Shown here in pieces: positions 1 to 5,152 of a DNA stretch of 5,152 nt. The notes beneath the pieces were generated by a model, which worked only from the letters and a program-made list of their open reading frames with translations, was not told the DNA's origin and ran no database searches. Location: assembly GCA_035503055.1 (NCBI GenBank), contig DATJTV010000096.1, positions 1 through 5,152 of the forward strand, given 5' to 3'. This DNA is from JAKAWQ01 sp035503055. GTDB lineage: Bacteria > Pseudomonadota > Alphaproteobacteria > Acetobacterales > Acetobacteraceae. Each line of letters opens with the position of its first letter. Positions within the stretch are counted from its first letter, which is position 1. Position numbers and translations under genes: made by a program.

Positions 1-939
1 ATGTGCAACGCGACCAACCTCACCGCCGCGGCGATGCCGGTGGTGATCCAGCACCAGCGCGTGATGGTCGCGATGTTCTCGCTTGCGGTGAACGACAAGT
101 TCCACTATCCGCGCTATTTCCAGACCATGCCCTTCGGCCCCGACGGCCGGCTCGCGATCTCCGAGGGCTTCTTCGCCGCCGCCGCCGCGCTCGTTCCGAA
201 GGTGAAAACGATCGCCTTCGCCGGCGCGGACGCCGATTTCGCGAAAACCGCCGTCTCCGGCGCGCGCGAGCATGCGGGCAAGCTCGGCCTCAAGACCGTC
301 TATGACCGGAGCTACCCGCCCACCACCGTCGATTACGACCCGATCGTGCGCGTCATCGCCGCCGCGCGGCCGGACATCGTCTATATCGGCTCCTATCCGT
401 TCGACACGGTCGGCATCCTCCGCTCCGTCCATTCGCTCGGCCTGCGCGCGCGCCTCTTCGGCGGCGGCATGGTCGGAACGCAGATCGGCTCGCTCAAGGC
501 AACCCTCGGCCCCGCGCTCAACGGCGTCTTGAGCTTCGAGCTCTACGTGCCGGCGGTTGCGAAATTCTTCCCCGACGTCGAGCCTTTCCTCGTCCGCTAT
601 CGCCCGCTCGCGGTGAAGGCGGGCGTCGATCCGCTCGGCTTCTACATGCCGCCCTTCGCCTACGCCTCCTTCCAGGTGCTGACCGAGGCGGTGCGCGCCG
701 TCGGGCTCGACCAGGCGCGGCTCGCCGCCCACATGCGCGCGGTCCCCTTCCGCACGATGGTGGGCGAAATCCGCTTCGGCGCGGACGGCGAATGGGCGAA
801 GGGCCGGATGCTGCAAGCGCAGTTCCGCGGCGTCGCGGGCCACGACGTCAAACAGTTCCTCGACCCCGCGCGCGAGGTCGTCATCGAGCCGGCCCAATAC
901 GCATCCGGCGCCCTCATCACGCCCTTCGGCGGCGCGTGA
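1..939 (+). CDS. Branched-chain amino acid-type ABC transporter substrate-binding protein (5' partial)
   Basis: This is the C-terminal 312 residues of a periplasmic solute receptor of the Leu/Ile/Val-binding family (Peripla_BP_6, type I periplasmic binding fold), which delivers ligand to a LivHMGF-type ABC importer. Family-like stretches, numbered from base 1, are AVNDKFHYPRYFQTMP (29-44), the strand-helix IAFAGADADFAKTAVSGARE (71-90), YDRSYPPTTVDYDPIVR (101-117), LFGGGMVG (152-159), GVDPLGFYMPPFAYASFQVL (208-227) and GEIRFGADGEWAKGRML (255-271). Members usually have about 400 residues, so the signal peptide and roughly 80-100 residues are missing. The ATG at base 1 is almost certainly an internal Met, because the fold is already in mid-domain there. 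The stop is TGA at 937-939. The ligand cannot be told from sequence; this branch is often annotated for amino acids, but amides, urea or aromatic acids are possible. No transporter permease or ATPase is in view. Confidence 0.9.
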   Translation: MCNATNLTAAAMPVVIQHQRVMVAMFSLAVNDKFHYPRYFQTMPFGPDGRLAISEGFFAAAAALVPKVKTIAFAGADADFAKTAVSGAREHAGKLGLKTVYDRSYPPTTVDYDPIVRVIAAARPDIVYIGSYPFDTVGILRSVHSLGLRARLFGGGMVGTQIGSLKATLGPALNGVLSFELYVPAVAKFFPDVEPFLVRYRPLAVKAGVDPLGFYMPPFAYASFQVLTEAVRAVGLDQARLAAHMRAVPFRTMVGEIRFGADGEWAKGRMLQAQFRGVAGHDVKQFLDPAREVVIEPAQYASGALITPFGGA

Positions 940-954
940 CGCCGTCCGCGTCAC
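936..954. terminator. Inverted repeat spanning both stop codons of convergent genes (possible bidirectional terminator)
   Basis: GTGACGC (936-942) and GCGTCAC (948-954) form a perfect 7-bp stem with a 5-base loop CGTCC. The left arm contains the TGA of the binding protein (937-939) and the right arm the complement of the amidase TGA (951-953). The position between convergent genes suggests a transcription end point for both. There is no T-tract on either side, so it is not a canonical intrinsic terminator and the role is inferred. Confidence 0.35.
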
Positions 955-2507
955 ATCCGCTTCCAATCCCCCAGCGCCTCGAAGGCGGCAGAGGCCGCGA
1001 TCAGCCGATCGTCCTCGAAGCGCCGCCCCGTCAGCATCAGCCCGACCGGCATGCCGTCGTGCATCCCGCAGGGAATGCTGATCGAGGGATGCCCCGTCAG
1101 GCACGCCACGCACACATTGCGGATCATGTTGAGCGCCGTCGCCACCGTCTCCTCGATCCCGGCGTCGCGGCCTGCAATGCGCGTCGCCGTGAACGGGATC
1201 GTCGGCATGGCGAGAACGTCGTACCGCGCCAGCGCCGCCTCGTATGCCTCCACCGCCAGGTGGCGGAGATTCTGCGCCTTCCCGTAGTATCGTCCGAGAT
1301 AGTTCCGCCGCATGTATTCGCCGCACAGGAGCACGAGCTTGACCGGCGGGGCGAGATCGTTCGGCCGCGCCCTGATCCCCCGCGCCAGCGCCTCCCCGAG
1401 CCCCGTGTTGTAGTAGCCCATCCAGTTCGTGCCGAGCCCGGCGCCGCGCAGCACGAAGTCGGCCGCGCCCTCGGTCGCGACGACGTTCCAGATGTGGAAC
1501 GCGTCGAGATGCATCGGAATCGAAATCTCTTCGACCTCGGCCCCGATCGCGGCCAGCCGCCGCGCCGCCTCGCCGACCAGCCGGTCCACCTCCGGTTCGA
1601 AGCCCGGCGCGCCGATATCCTCCCCGCTCTGGCCGAACCCTTCCTTCACCAGCCCGATCTTGAGTCCCCGCACCCCGCGGCCCAGCACCGGCAAGTACTC
1701 GGTGGCATGGCCGGGCGGGATCGCGCCGCGCTGGCGCGGATCGAGCGGGTCGGCGCCCGCGATCGCCGAGAGCAGCCGCGCAATTCCCTCAGTCGTGCCC
1801 GCCATCGGCCCGACATGGTCGAGCGTGGCCTCGATCATTGCGCAGCCGGTGTAGGGCACCAGCCCGTAGGTGGGCTTGAGCCCATAGACGCCCGACCATG
1901 ACGCCGGCAGCCGGATCGATCCGCCCTGGTCTCCGCCGATCGCGACGTCGGCCTGGCCCGTGACGAGGACGACGGCGCTCCCGTTCGAGGAGCCGCCAGG
2001 ATTGTAGTCCGCGTTGTACGGATTGCCGACCGGCCCGAGGCTGCATGTGTGCCCGCCGCCGGAGAACGAGAAATCCTCGCAGTTGGTTTTGCCGACGATG
2101 GTTCCTCCCGCATCGAGGATGCGCGTCACGATCGTCGCATCGACATCGGGAACGAAGCCTTCGAGCACGCGCGAGCCGTTCATCATCGGCACACCGGCGA
2201 GCGAGACCGCATCCTTGACGGCGACGCGGAGCCCCTTCAGCACGCCCGCGTCCGCCCCCTTGATCTCGCACCGCCAGTACCAGCCGTTGAACGGATTCTC
2301 TTCCGCCCGCGGCCGCCAGCCGGGCGTGCGCGGATATTTCACCGCGAGCTTTCGTTCCGGCATCGCCTCGAGCCGCCGGCAGGAGCCGATCACCCCGGCC
2401 ATCAGCGAGCGATACGCCTCCGCATCCCGTTCATCGAGCGCGAAGCCGTGCTCGGCCGCGATTTGCGCCACCAGCGCCGCACCCGGGAGCTCCGGCCCGA
2501 TCGGCAT
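951..2507 (-). CDS. Amidase (amidase signature family, Rhodococcus enantioselective amidase-like)
   Basis: A complete 518-residue cytoplasmic hydrolase that converts an amide R-CO-NH2 to the acid and ammonia. The amidase-signature Ser-cisSer-Lys triad is visible: Lys98 in GLRVAVKDAVSLAG, cis-Ser173 in GGSSNGS (171-177) and nucleophile Ser197 in IGGDQGGSIRLPASWSG. Spacing matches Lys96/Ser171/Ser195 of the Rhodococcus N-771 amidase as I recall it. Other stretches recall the same subgroup: VPMMNGSR (106-113), DATIVTRILDAGGTIVGKTN (123-142), YGLVPYTG (214-221), HLDAFHIWNVVATEG (333-347) and GHPSISIPCGMHDGMPVGLM (472-491). The start at 2507 is chosen for a GGAGGAG site 5 bases upstream; a TTG 23 codons earlier would add an unrelated Arg/Gly-rich leader. 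Oddities are Asn175 where Gly is usual in GGSSGGS, and Ser205 where Cys is common in the Rhodococcus type. No nitrile hydratase or GatCAB gene is adjacent, so a free aliphatic or aromatic amide is a more likely substrate than Gln-tRNA. Exact substrate unknown. Confidence 0.93.
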   Translation of the reverse strand: MPIGPELPGAALVAQIAAEHGFALDERDAEAYRSLMAGVIGSCRRLEAMPERKLAVKYPRTPGWRPRAEENPFNGWYWRCEIKGADAGVLKGLRVAVKDAVSLAGVPMMNGSRVLEGFVPDVDATIVTRILDAGGTIVGKTNCEDFSFSGGGHTCSLGPVGNPYNADYNPGGSSNGSAVVLVTGQADVAIGGDQGGSIRLPASWSGVYGLKPTYGLVPYTGCAMIEATLDHVGPMAGTTEGIARLLSAIAGADPLDPRQRGAIPPGHATEYLPVLGRGVRGLKIGLVKEGFGQSGEDIGAPGFEPEVDRLVGEAARRLAAIGAEVEEISIPMHLDAFHIWNVVATEGAADFVLRGAGLGTNWMGYYNTGLGEALARGIRARPNDLAPPVKLVLLCGEYMRRNYLGRYYGKAQNLRHLAVEAYEAALARYDVLAMPTIPFTATRIAGRDAGIEETVATALNMIRNVCVACLTGHPSISIPCGMHDGMPVGLMLTGRRFEDDRLIAASAAFEALGDWKRM

Positions 2508-2638
2508 GGTCTCTCCTCCCCCTTCGTCCCCGCGGCGCGCGAGCCCGGCGCCGCGCCGGCAGGCTATCCTGCCCAAGTTCGAGGATGCGGGCGAACCCGG
2601 GACTGAGCGCCTGCCGGCTCACGGCCGGCCCCTTCTTT
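2508..2638 (-). other. Intergenic gap / amidase leader with two perfect short hairpins
   Basis: This 131-bp non-coding gap separates the DUF2000 stop from the amidase start, both on the minus strand. It holds GCCGGC-TCACG-GCCGGC (2613-2629), 10 bp past the DUF2000 stop, and GGCAGG-CTAT-CCTGCC (2558-2573), about 50 bp before the amidase start. On the minus strand neither is followed by a T-run. The first has a pyrimidine-rich, T-containing flank only on the plus strand (2630-2640), where no gene ends. They may terminate the araC-DUF2000 transcript or lie in the amidase 5' leader. I could not identify a convincing -35/-10 pair. Confidence 0.3.
2513..2519 (-). promoter_or_regulatory. Shine-Dalgarno site of the amidase gene
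   Basis: On the minus strand GGAGGAG lies 5 bases before the ATG at 2507-2505. This strong site decides the start in favour of MPIGPELPG and against the TTG-initiated extension at 2576. Confidence 0.8.
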
Positions 2639-3046
2639 CTACGGATGGAGCGACGCGCGCTTGGTCGCCGCGTCCACGTCCTTCTTCGGTCCCCTCAGCC
2701 CGAGCCCCACGAGCTCCGGCGCATCCGCCGGTTCCGCCCGGAACACCGCGCGGTTCGCTGCGTCGTGCCCGGTTTCGAACATCGCCCGCACGTAAACCGC
2801 GCGCGCCAGGCCCCGCTCGATCCCGACGCGCCAGGCGCGCGCCAATCCTTCAGGTCCCGCCGCGAAAATCAGGATCGGCTGGCCGAGCAGCCTCGCGTGG
2901 AGGCGGCCCGCCGCGTCCTCGTACGGCTCGCCCATCGCCTCCGGCGCCGCGCCCGCGATCCCCGTCGCCAGGAACGCCGTCACGTTGAGCTTCTGCCAGA
3001 CCGCGAGGTCCTCGAGCACCAGGATCGCCACCTTCGTATCGAACAT
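2639..3046 (-). CDS. DUF2000 family protein (PTH2-like fold)
   Basis: A 135-residue protein matching the DUF2000 family over its whole length: MFDTKVAILVLEDLAVWQKL (1-20), NVTAFLATGI (21-30), GEPYEDAAG (39-47), a QPILIFAA strand (56-63), MFETGHDAANRA (89-100) and the closing GLGLRGPKKDVDAATKR (114-130) ending in SLHP. From memory, solved members have a peptidyl-tRNA hydrolase 2-like fold, but no reaction has been shown for the family and I do not assign one. The start at 3046 is supported by GGAGG 5 bases upstream and by the family-typical N-terminus; upstream codons in this frame are antisense to the AraC reading frame and Arg/Gly/Ala-rich, so they are not part of the protein. The gene follows the AraC stop by 23 bp on the same strand, so the two are probably one transcript. 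No signal peptide or membrane segment is visible. Stop TAG at 2641-2639. Confidence 0.88.
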   Translation of the reverse strand: MFDTKVAILVLEDLAVWQKLNVTAFLATGIAGAAPEAMGEPYEDAAGRLHARLLGQPILIFAAGPEGLARAWRVGIERGLARAVYVRAMFETGHDAANRAVFRAEPADAPELVGLGLRGPKKDVDAATKRASLHP

Positions 3047-3051
3047 CCCCG

Positions 3052-3056
3052 CCTCC
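3052..3056 (-). promoter_or_regulatory. Shine-Dalgarno site of the DUF2000 gene
   Basis: On the minus strand GGAGG sits 5 bases before the ATG at 3046-3044, in the 23-bp spacer after the AraC stop. It fixes the short 135-residue start in a frame that stays open for a further ~490 bp upstream. Confidence 0.75.
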
Positions 3057-3069
3057 GCGACCCCGCACT

Positions 3070-3891
3070 TCAGCCGCCGCCCGCCGCGCCGTCTGGAACG
3101 CCCGTGCAGCACGCCCGATACGCAGCCGGCGTCAGCCCATAGGCGCGCCGGAACCAGCGGCCGAGATGGCTCTGGTCCGCGAACCCGCACTCCGCCGCGA
3201 CCGCGGCCGGCTGCACGCCGCCGGCGAGCATGCCGCGCGCCCGCAAAAGCCGGATCTGCACGAGGTACGCGTGCGGCGAAGTGCCGTACGCCGCGCGGAA
3301 CGCGCGCGCGAGCCGGAACCGGTCCGCGGCACCCGCCTCCCGCGCCAGCGCGTCGGCGCCGATATCCTCCGCGATCGCCGCATGCAGCCTCTCGCGCGCC
3401 CGCCGCGCCACGCCCGCATCGTCCCCCCTCCCTCCGTCCCGCTCGCGCCGGCCAAGATGAAGCCTGAGCCTCACCAGCACCGCATCGAGCGCGGCCTCGC
3501 GCCCCAGCCGCGCGCCCGGGCCCGCCAGCGCCCGGCACGCCGCGCGCACCGCACGCGCGAGCCGCGCATCATCGGCGAGGTTCGCCCGAAAGCCCGGCGC
3601 CTCGCCGACCCAGGATTGCGGCAGATAGAGCATCCGGTAGGCGAAGCCGCCTTCATCCCCGGCCTCGCCGTCATGCAGCTCTCCGGGCTCGATCAGGATG
3701 ACCCGTCCCTCCGTGCTGCGCCGCCTGGCGCCGCGGCAGAAGAAATCCTGCACGCCGCGCTCGGTCACGCCCACCAGCCAATCCTCATGCCAATGGGGGT
3801 CGTACGCGTGTCCCGCGAACCGCGCGTGCAGCGCTTCCACGCCGCTGATCCGGTCGCGCACCAGCCGAACCCGATCGGGGAGTGCTGCCAT
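3070..3891 (-). CDS. AraC family transcriptional regulator
   Basis: A 273-residue regulator with the usual two-domain plan. Residues ~15-95 form an AraC-type cupin sensor domain, with HWHEDWLVGVTERGVQDF (33-50) and VILIEPGELHDGEAGDEGGF (64-83) marking the beta strands and the typical His-rich and PGELH motifs. Residues ~165-260 form the double helix-turn-helix: first helix pair at LAREAGAADRFRLARAF (182-198) followed by YGTSPHAYL (202-210), second at AAECGFADQSHLGRWFRRAY (232-251) followed by GLTPAAYR (252-259). The linker (110-168) is very rich in Ala and Arg. An in-frame TAG three codons before the ATG (3903-3901) means no earlier start is possible. The stop is 23 bp from DUF2000, which it probably co-transcribes and may regulate; the effector is unknown. 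Its promoter must lie in or beyond the antitoxin remnant to the right. This block is the most GC-rich part of the window. Confidence 0.92.
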   Translation of the reverse strand: MAALPDRVRLVRDRISGVEALHARFAGHAYDPHWHEDWLVGVTERGVQDFFCRGARRRSTEGRVILIEPGELHDGEAGDEGGFAYRMLYLPQSWVGEAPGFRANLADDARLARAVRAACRALAGPGARLGREAALDAVLVRLRLHLGRRERDGGRGDDAGVARRARERLHAAIAEDIGADALAREAGAADRFRLARAFRAAYGTSPHAYLVQIRLLRARGMLAGGVQPAAVAAECGFADQSHLGRWFRRAYGLTPAAYRACCTGVPDGAAGGG

Positions 3892-3901
3892 CCCCTCGCC
3901 C

Positions 3902-4021
3902 TACACGCCCCGCCGCCCGCGCGGCCGCCCGGGCGCGCTCCGCGGCAGGATCACGATGGCGCCGGAGTTCGATACGCTCCCGGCGGACGTGCTCGATTCG
4001 ATGGAGGGCGAGGAGGCGTGA
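3902..4021 (+). pseudogene. C-terminal remnant of a Phd/YefM-type antitoxin
   Basis: In frame with the TGA at 4019-4021 the sequence reads RGRPGALRGRITMAPEFDTL then PADVLDSMEGEEA, which resembles the C-terminal toxin-binding tail of antitoxins paired with this VapC branch (pattern G-L-kG-I-DFD-LP-vl--fEG). The N-terminal Phd-fold, DNA-binding half (about 45-55 residues) is absent: upstream, all three plus frames become antisense to the AraC gene, which begins at 3891, and none encodes a Phd-like N-terminus. The break falls at about 3892-3910. Within the remnant the only in-frame ATG at 3956, with AGGA five bases before it, could yield a 21-residue peptide (3956-4021). Its TGA overlaps the toxin GTG as GTGA, the normal coupling in such operons. 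Called a pseudogene because the DNA-binding domain is missing, though the peptide might still bind toxin. Confidence 0.6.
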
Positions 4022-4458
4022 AATTCCTCCTCGACACGCACACAATCCTCTTTTGGCTCAGCGACGACGATCGGCTCGGCCCGAAGGCGCGAGAGCTGAT
4101 CGCCGATCCCGCCAATGACGTCCTCGTCAGCGCGGCGTCTCTGTGGGAAATCGTGGTGAAGACGCCCATCGGCAAGCTCAAGGCCGACATCGGCGAAATC
4201 CTCGAGGCAAGCGAACGCTCCGGCTTCCTCCCGCTCGGGATCGAACCCGCGCACCTGGCCGCGCTCGCGAGCCTTCCCGCGCATCATCGCGACCCGTTCG
4301 ATCATCTGCTCATCGCCCAGGCGATCGCGGAGAGGGCAATTTTCATCTCCGATGACAAGAACGCGCCGAAATATCCGCTCCAGAGAGTCCCTTGCTCGGG
4401 CCGGACCCGGCCCGCATCGCGCCCCCGGCCCGTATCGCGCCCCCGCCAAGAACGCTAA
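4018..4458 (+). CDS. PIN domain ribonuclease toxin, VapC-like (type II toxin-antitoxin)
   Basis: A 146-residue PIN-domain protein of the VapC branch usually paired with Phd/YefM antitoxins. Such toxins are Mg2+-dependent RNases that cut tRNA or rRNA and stop translation. Acidic residues are in place: Asp6 in KFLLDTHTILFWL (2-14), Glu44 in SAASLWEIVVK (38-48), Asp92 and Asp95 in HRDPFDHLLIAQA (90-102), and Asp112/Asp113 in FISDDKNAPKYPL (109-121). The start is GTG at 4018, overlapping the antitoxin TGA; GGAGGG at 4003-4008 lies nine bases upstream, and there is no other start that keeps the first beta strand. The catalytic domain looks intact. The family normally ends near residue 125; here about 20 further residues rich in Arg and Pro (roughly 126-146) follow, encoded by an 18-bp tandem repeat. 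The stop TAA overlaps the convergent permease stop. With the antitoxin truncated, its promoter and autoregulator are probably lost. Confidence 0.88.
   Translation: MKFLLDTHTILFWLSDDDRLGPKARELIADPANDVLVSAASLWEIVVKTPIGKLKADIGEILEASERSGFLPLGIEPAHLAALASLPAHHRDPFDHLLIAQAIAERAIFISDDKNAPKYPLQRVPCSGRTRPASRPRPVSRPRQER
4406..4441 (+). repeat. 18-bp direct tandem repeat, two copies
   Basis: Copy one, CCCGGCCCGCATCGCGCC (4406-4423), and copy two, CCCGGCCCGTATCGCGCC (4424-4441), differ by one base; the first four bases of a third copy follow at 4442-4445. Being a multiple of three, the repeat stays in frame and adds Arg-Pro-x-Ser-Arg-Pro units to the end of the PIN-domain toxin. Confidence 0.85.
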
Positions 4459-5152
4459 CTCTTGAGCCGATACCCCGTCTTGAAGATCCACCCGATGATC
4501 GCAAGACAAATCGCCAGCACCGCGAGCGTCATCGCCACGCTGAACCAAAGCCCGACATCGGCCTGATTATAGAAGCTCCAGCGAAACCCGCTGATGAGAT
4601 AGACGACCGGGTTGAGCAGAGCGGCCTTCCGCCAGAACGGCGGCAGAATGTCGATCGAGTAGAAGCTGCCGCCGAGGAAGGTCAGCGGCGTGATGATGAG
4701 CAGCGGCACCACCTGCAATTTCTCGAACCCGTCGGCCCAGACGCCGATGATGAAGCCGAAGAGGCTGAACGTCACCGCGGTCAGCACGAGGAAGCCCGCC
4801 ATCCACAAAGGATGGGCGATATGGAGCGGCACGAAGAGATCCGCCGTCGCCAGGATGATGAGGCCGAGCATGATCGACTTGGTCGCCGCGGCGCCGACAT
4901 AGCTGCCCACCACCTCCAGGTAGGAGACCGGCGCGGAGAGGATCTCATAGATCGTGCCCACGAATCGCGGGAAATAGATGCCGAACGAGGCGTTGGAGAT
5001 GCTCTGCGTCAGAAGCGAGAGCATGATGAGGCCGGGGACGATGAAGGCGCCGTAGCTCACGCCGCCGACATGGCTGATCCGCGAGCCGATCGCCGCCCCG
5101 AACACCACGAAGTACAAGGACGTCGAGACCACGGGTGCGACGATGCTCTGCA
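4455..5152 (-). CDS. ABC-2 type transporter permease, YadH-like (5' partial)
   Basis: The inner-membrane subunit of an ABC-2 exporter of the YadH/NodJ/DrrB type, which works with a separate ATPase. The reading frame is open through the right edge: before the GTG at 5132-5130 it continues as QSIVAP, which fits the family, so the true start is outside and about 25-30 residues are missing from a protein of about 255. Hydrophobic segments, numbered from that GTG, are roughly 2-18, 28-50, 72-102, 110-132, 139-160 and 193-217. Family-like stretches are YEILSAPVSYLEVVGSYVGA (62-81), TPLTFLGGSFYSIDILPPFW (148-167) and LNPVVYLISGFRWSFY (173-188). The C-terminus is YRLKS followed by TAG at 4457-4455. 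The ATPase gene would be expected just upstream, right of the window. The substrate cannot be inferred; lipid, polysaccharide and drug export are all known in the family. Confidence 0.92.
   Translation of the reverse strand, partial: QSIVAPVVSTSLYFVVFGAAIGSRISHVGGVSYGAFIVPGLIMLSLLTQSISNASFGIYFPRFVGTIYEILSAPVSYLEVVGSYVGAAATKSIMLGLIILATADLFVPLHIAHPLWMAGFLVLTAVTFSLFGFIIGVWADGFEKLQVVPLLIITPLTFLGGSFYSIDILPPFWRKAALLNPVVYLISGFRWSFYNQADVGLWFSVAMTLAVLAICLAIIGWIFKTGYRLKS

Noticed and set aside
792..1901. Long plus-strand open frame (369 codons) across the amidase
   Set aside because: It is antisense to a well-recognised amidase; its product is Arg/Pro/His-rich with no family resemblance, as expected of an opposite-strand shadow in high-GC DNA.
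2508..2576. Amidase starting 23 codons earlier at TTG 2576
   Set aside because: The added Arg/Gly-rich leader has no family support, and a strong GGAGGAG site sits before the ATG at 2507.
2560..2595. Possible sigma-54 (-24/-12) promoter before the amidase
   Set aside because: A TTGGGCAGG...CCTGC pattern is suggestive, but the GG to GC distance does not fit the 12-bp requirement and the bases are better explained by the inverted repeat.
2014..2988. Plus-strand frame of 324 codons across the amidase start and DUF2000
   Set aside because: Low-complexity Pro/Arg/Ser product, antisense to two recognised genes and crossing their intergenic gap; no plausible start signal.
3047..3538. N-terminal extension of the DUF2000 frame to 299 residues
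   Set aside because: It overlaps AraC in another frame, is low-complexity Arg/Gly/Ala, and the family N-terminus MFDTK with its own GGAGG site marks the start at 3046.
3698..3901. Full-length antitoxin beginning at ATG 3698
   Set aside because: The extra residues are antisense to the start of AraC and show no Phd/YefM fold pattern, so only the part after about 3902 is counted as antitoxin-derived.
3921..3935. GC-only palindromes (GCGGCCGC and CGCCCGGGCG) before the antitoxin remnant as operators
   Set aside because: Short G/C-only palindromes are frequent by chance in this composition, and no paired half-sites are seen.
3166..4017. Plus-strand frame running from within the AraC region into the PIN toxin
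   Set aside because: Only the part from 4018 is protein-like. The upstream 284 codons are antisense to AraC and the antitoxin region; the GTG at 4018 overlapping the antitoxin stop is the proper toxin start.
4447..4464. CAAGA/TCTTG inverted repeat at the toxin-permease junction as a terminator
   Set aside because: Only a 5-bp AT-containing stem with an 8-base loop and no T-tract; weak enough to be chance.

Overview
The window is very GC-rich and almost fully coding, with strong G/C preference at third codon positions. Gene content (branched-chain-amino-acid-type ABC binding protein, amidase-signature hydrolase, AraC/DUF2000 pair, Phd/VapC-type toxin locus, YadH-type ABC-2 permease) fits an environmental proteobacterium. 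An alphaproteobacterium (Rhizobiales or Rhodospirillales) is my best guess, inferred from style and not from any marker gene.

Layout, left to right. (1) 1-939, plus strand: the C-terminal ~310 residues of a periplasmic substrate-binding protein of the Leu/Ile/Val family; its start lies left of the window. (2) 951-2507, minus strand: a complete amidase of the amidase signature family, convergent with the binding protein across only 11 bp. A 19-bp inverted repeat carries both stop codons. (3) 2508-2638: a 131-bp gap with two short perfect hairpins, forming the amidase leader. (4) 2639-3891, minus strand: a two-gene unit, an AraC-family regulator followed 23 bp later by a DUF2000 protein. (5) 3902-4458, plus strand: a damaged type II toxin-antitoxin locus. 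Only the C-terminal, toxin-binding end of a Phd/YefM-like antitoxin survives; it overlaps the GTG start of an apparently intact PIN-domain VapC toxin. The toxin has an unusual Arg/Pro-rich tail encoded by an 18-bp tandem repeat. (6) 4455-5152, minus strand: most of an ABC-2 membrane permease, open at the right edge, whose stop codon overlaps the toxin stop codon.

How the genes relate. The binding protein and the amidase could both serve uptake and hydrolysis of amides or amino-acid-like compounds, but they are convergent, so shared regulation is not shown. AraC and DUF2000 look co-transcribed. The permease presumably belongs to an export system whose ATPase gene lies right of the window. The most notable item is the toxin with a decapitated antitoxin. 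I see no CRISPR array, tRNA, rRNA, insertion sequence or phage gene, and no clearly new multi-gene system.
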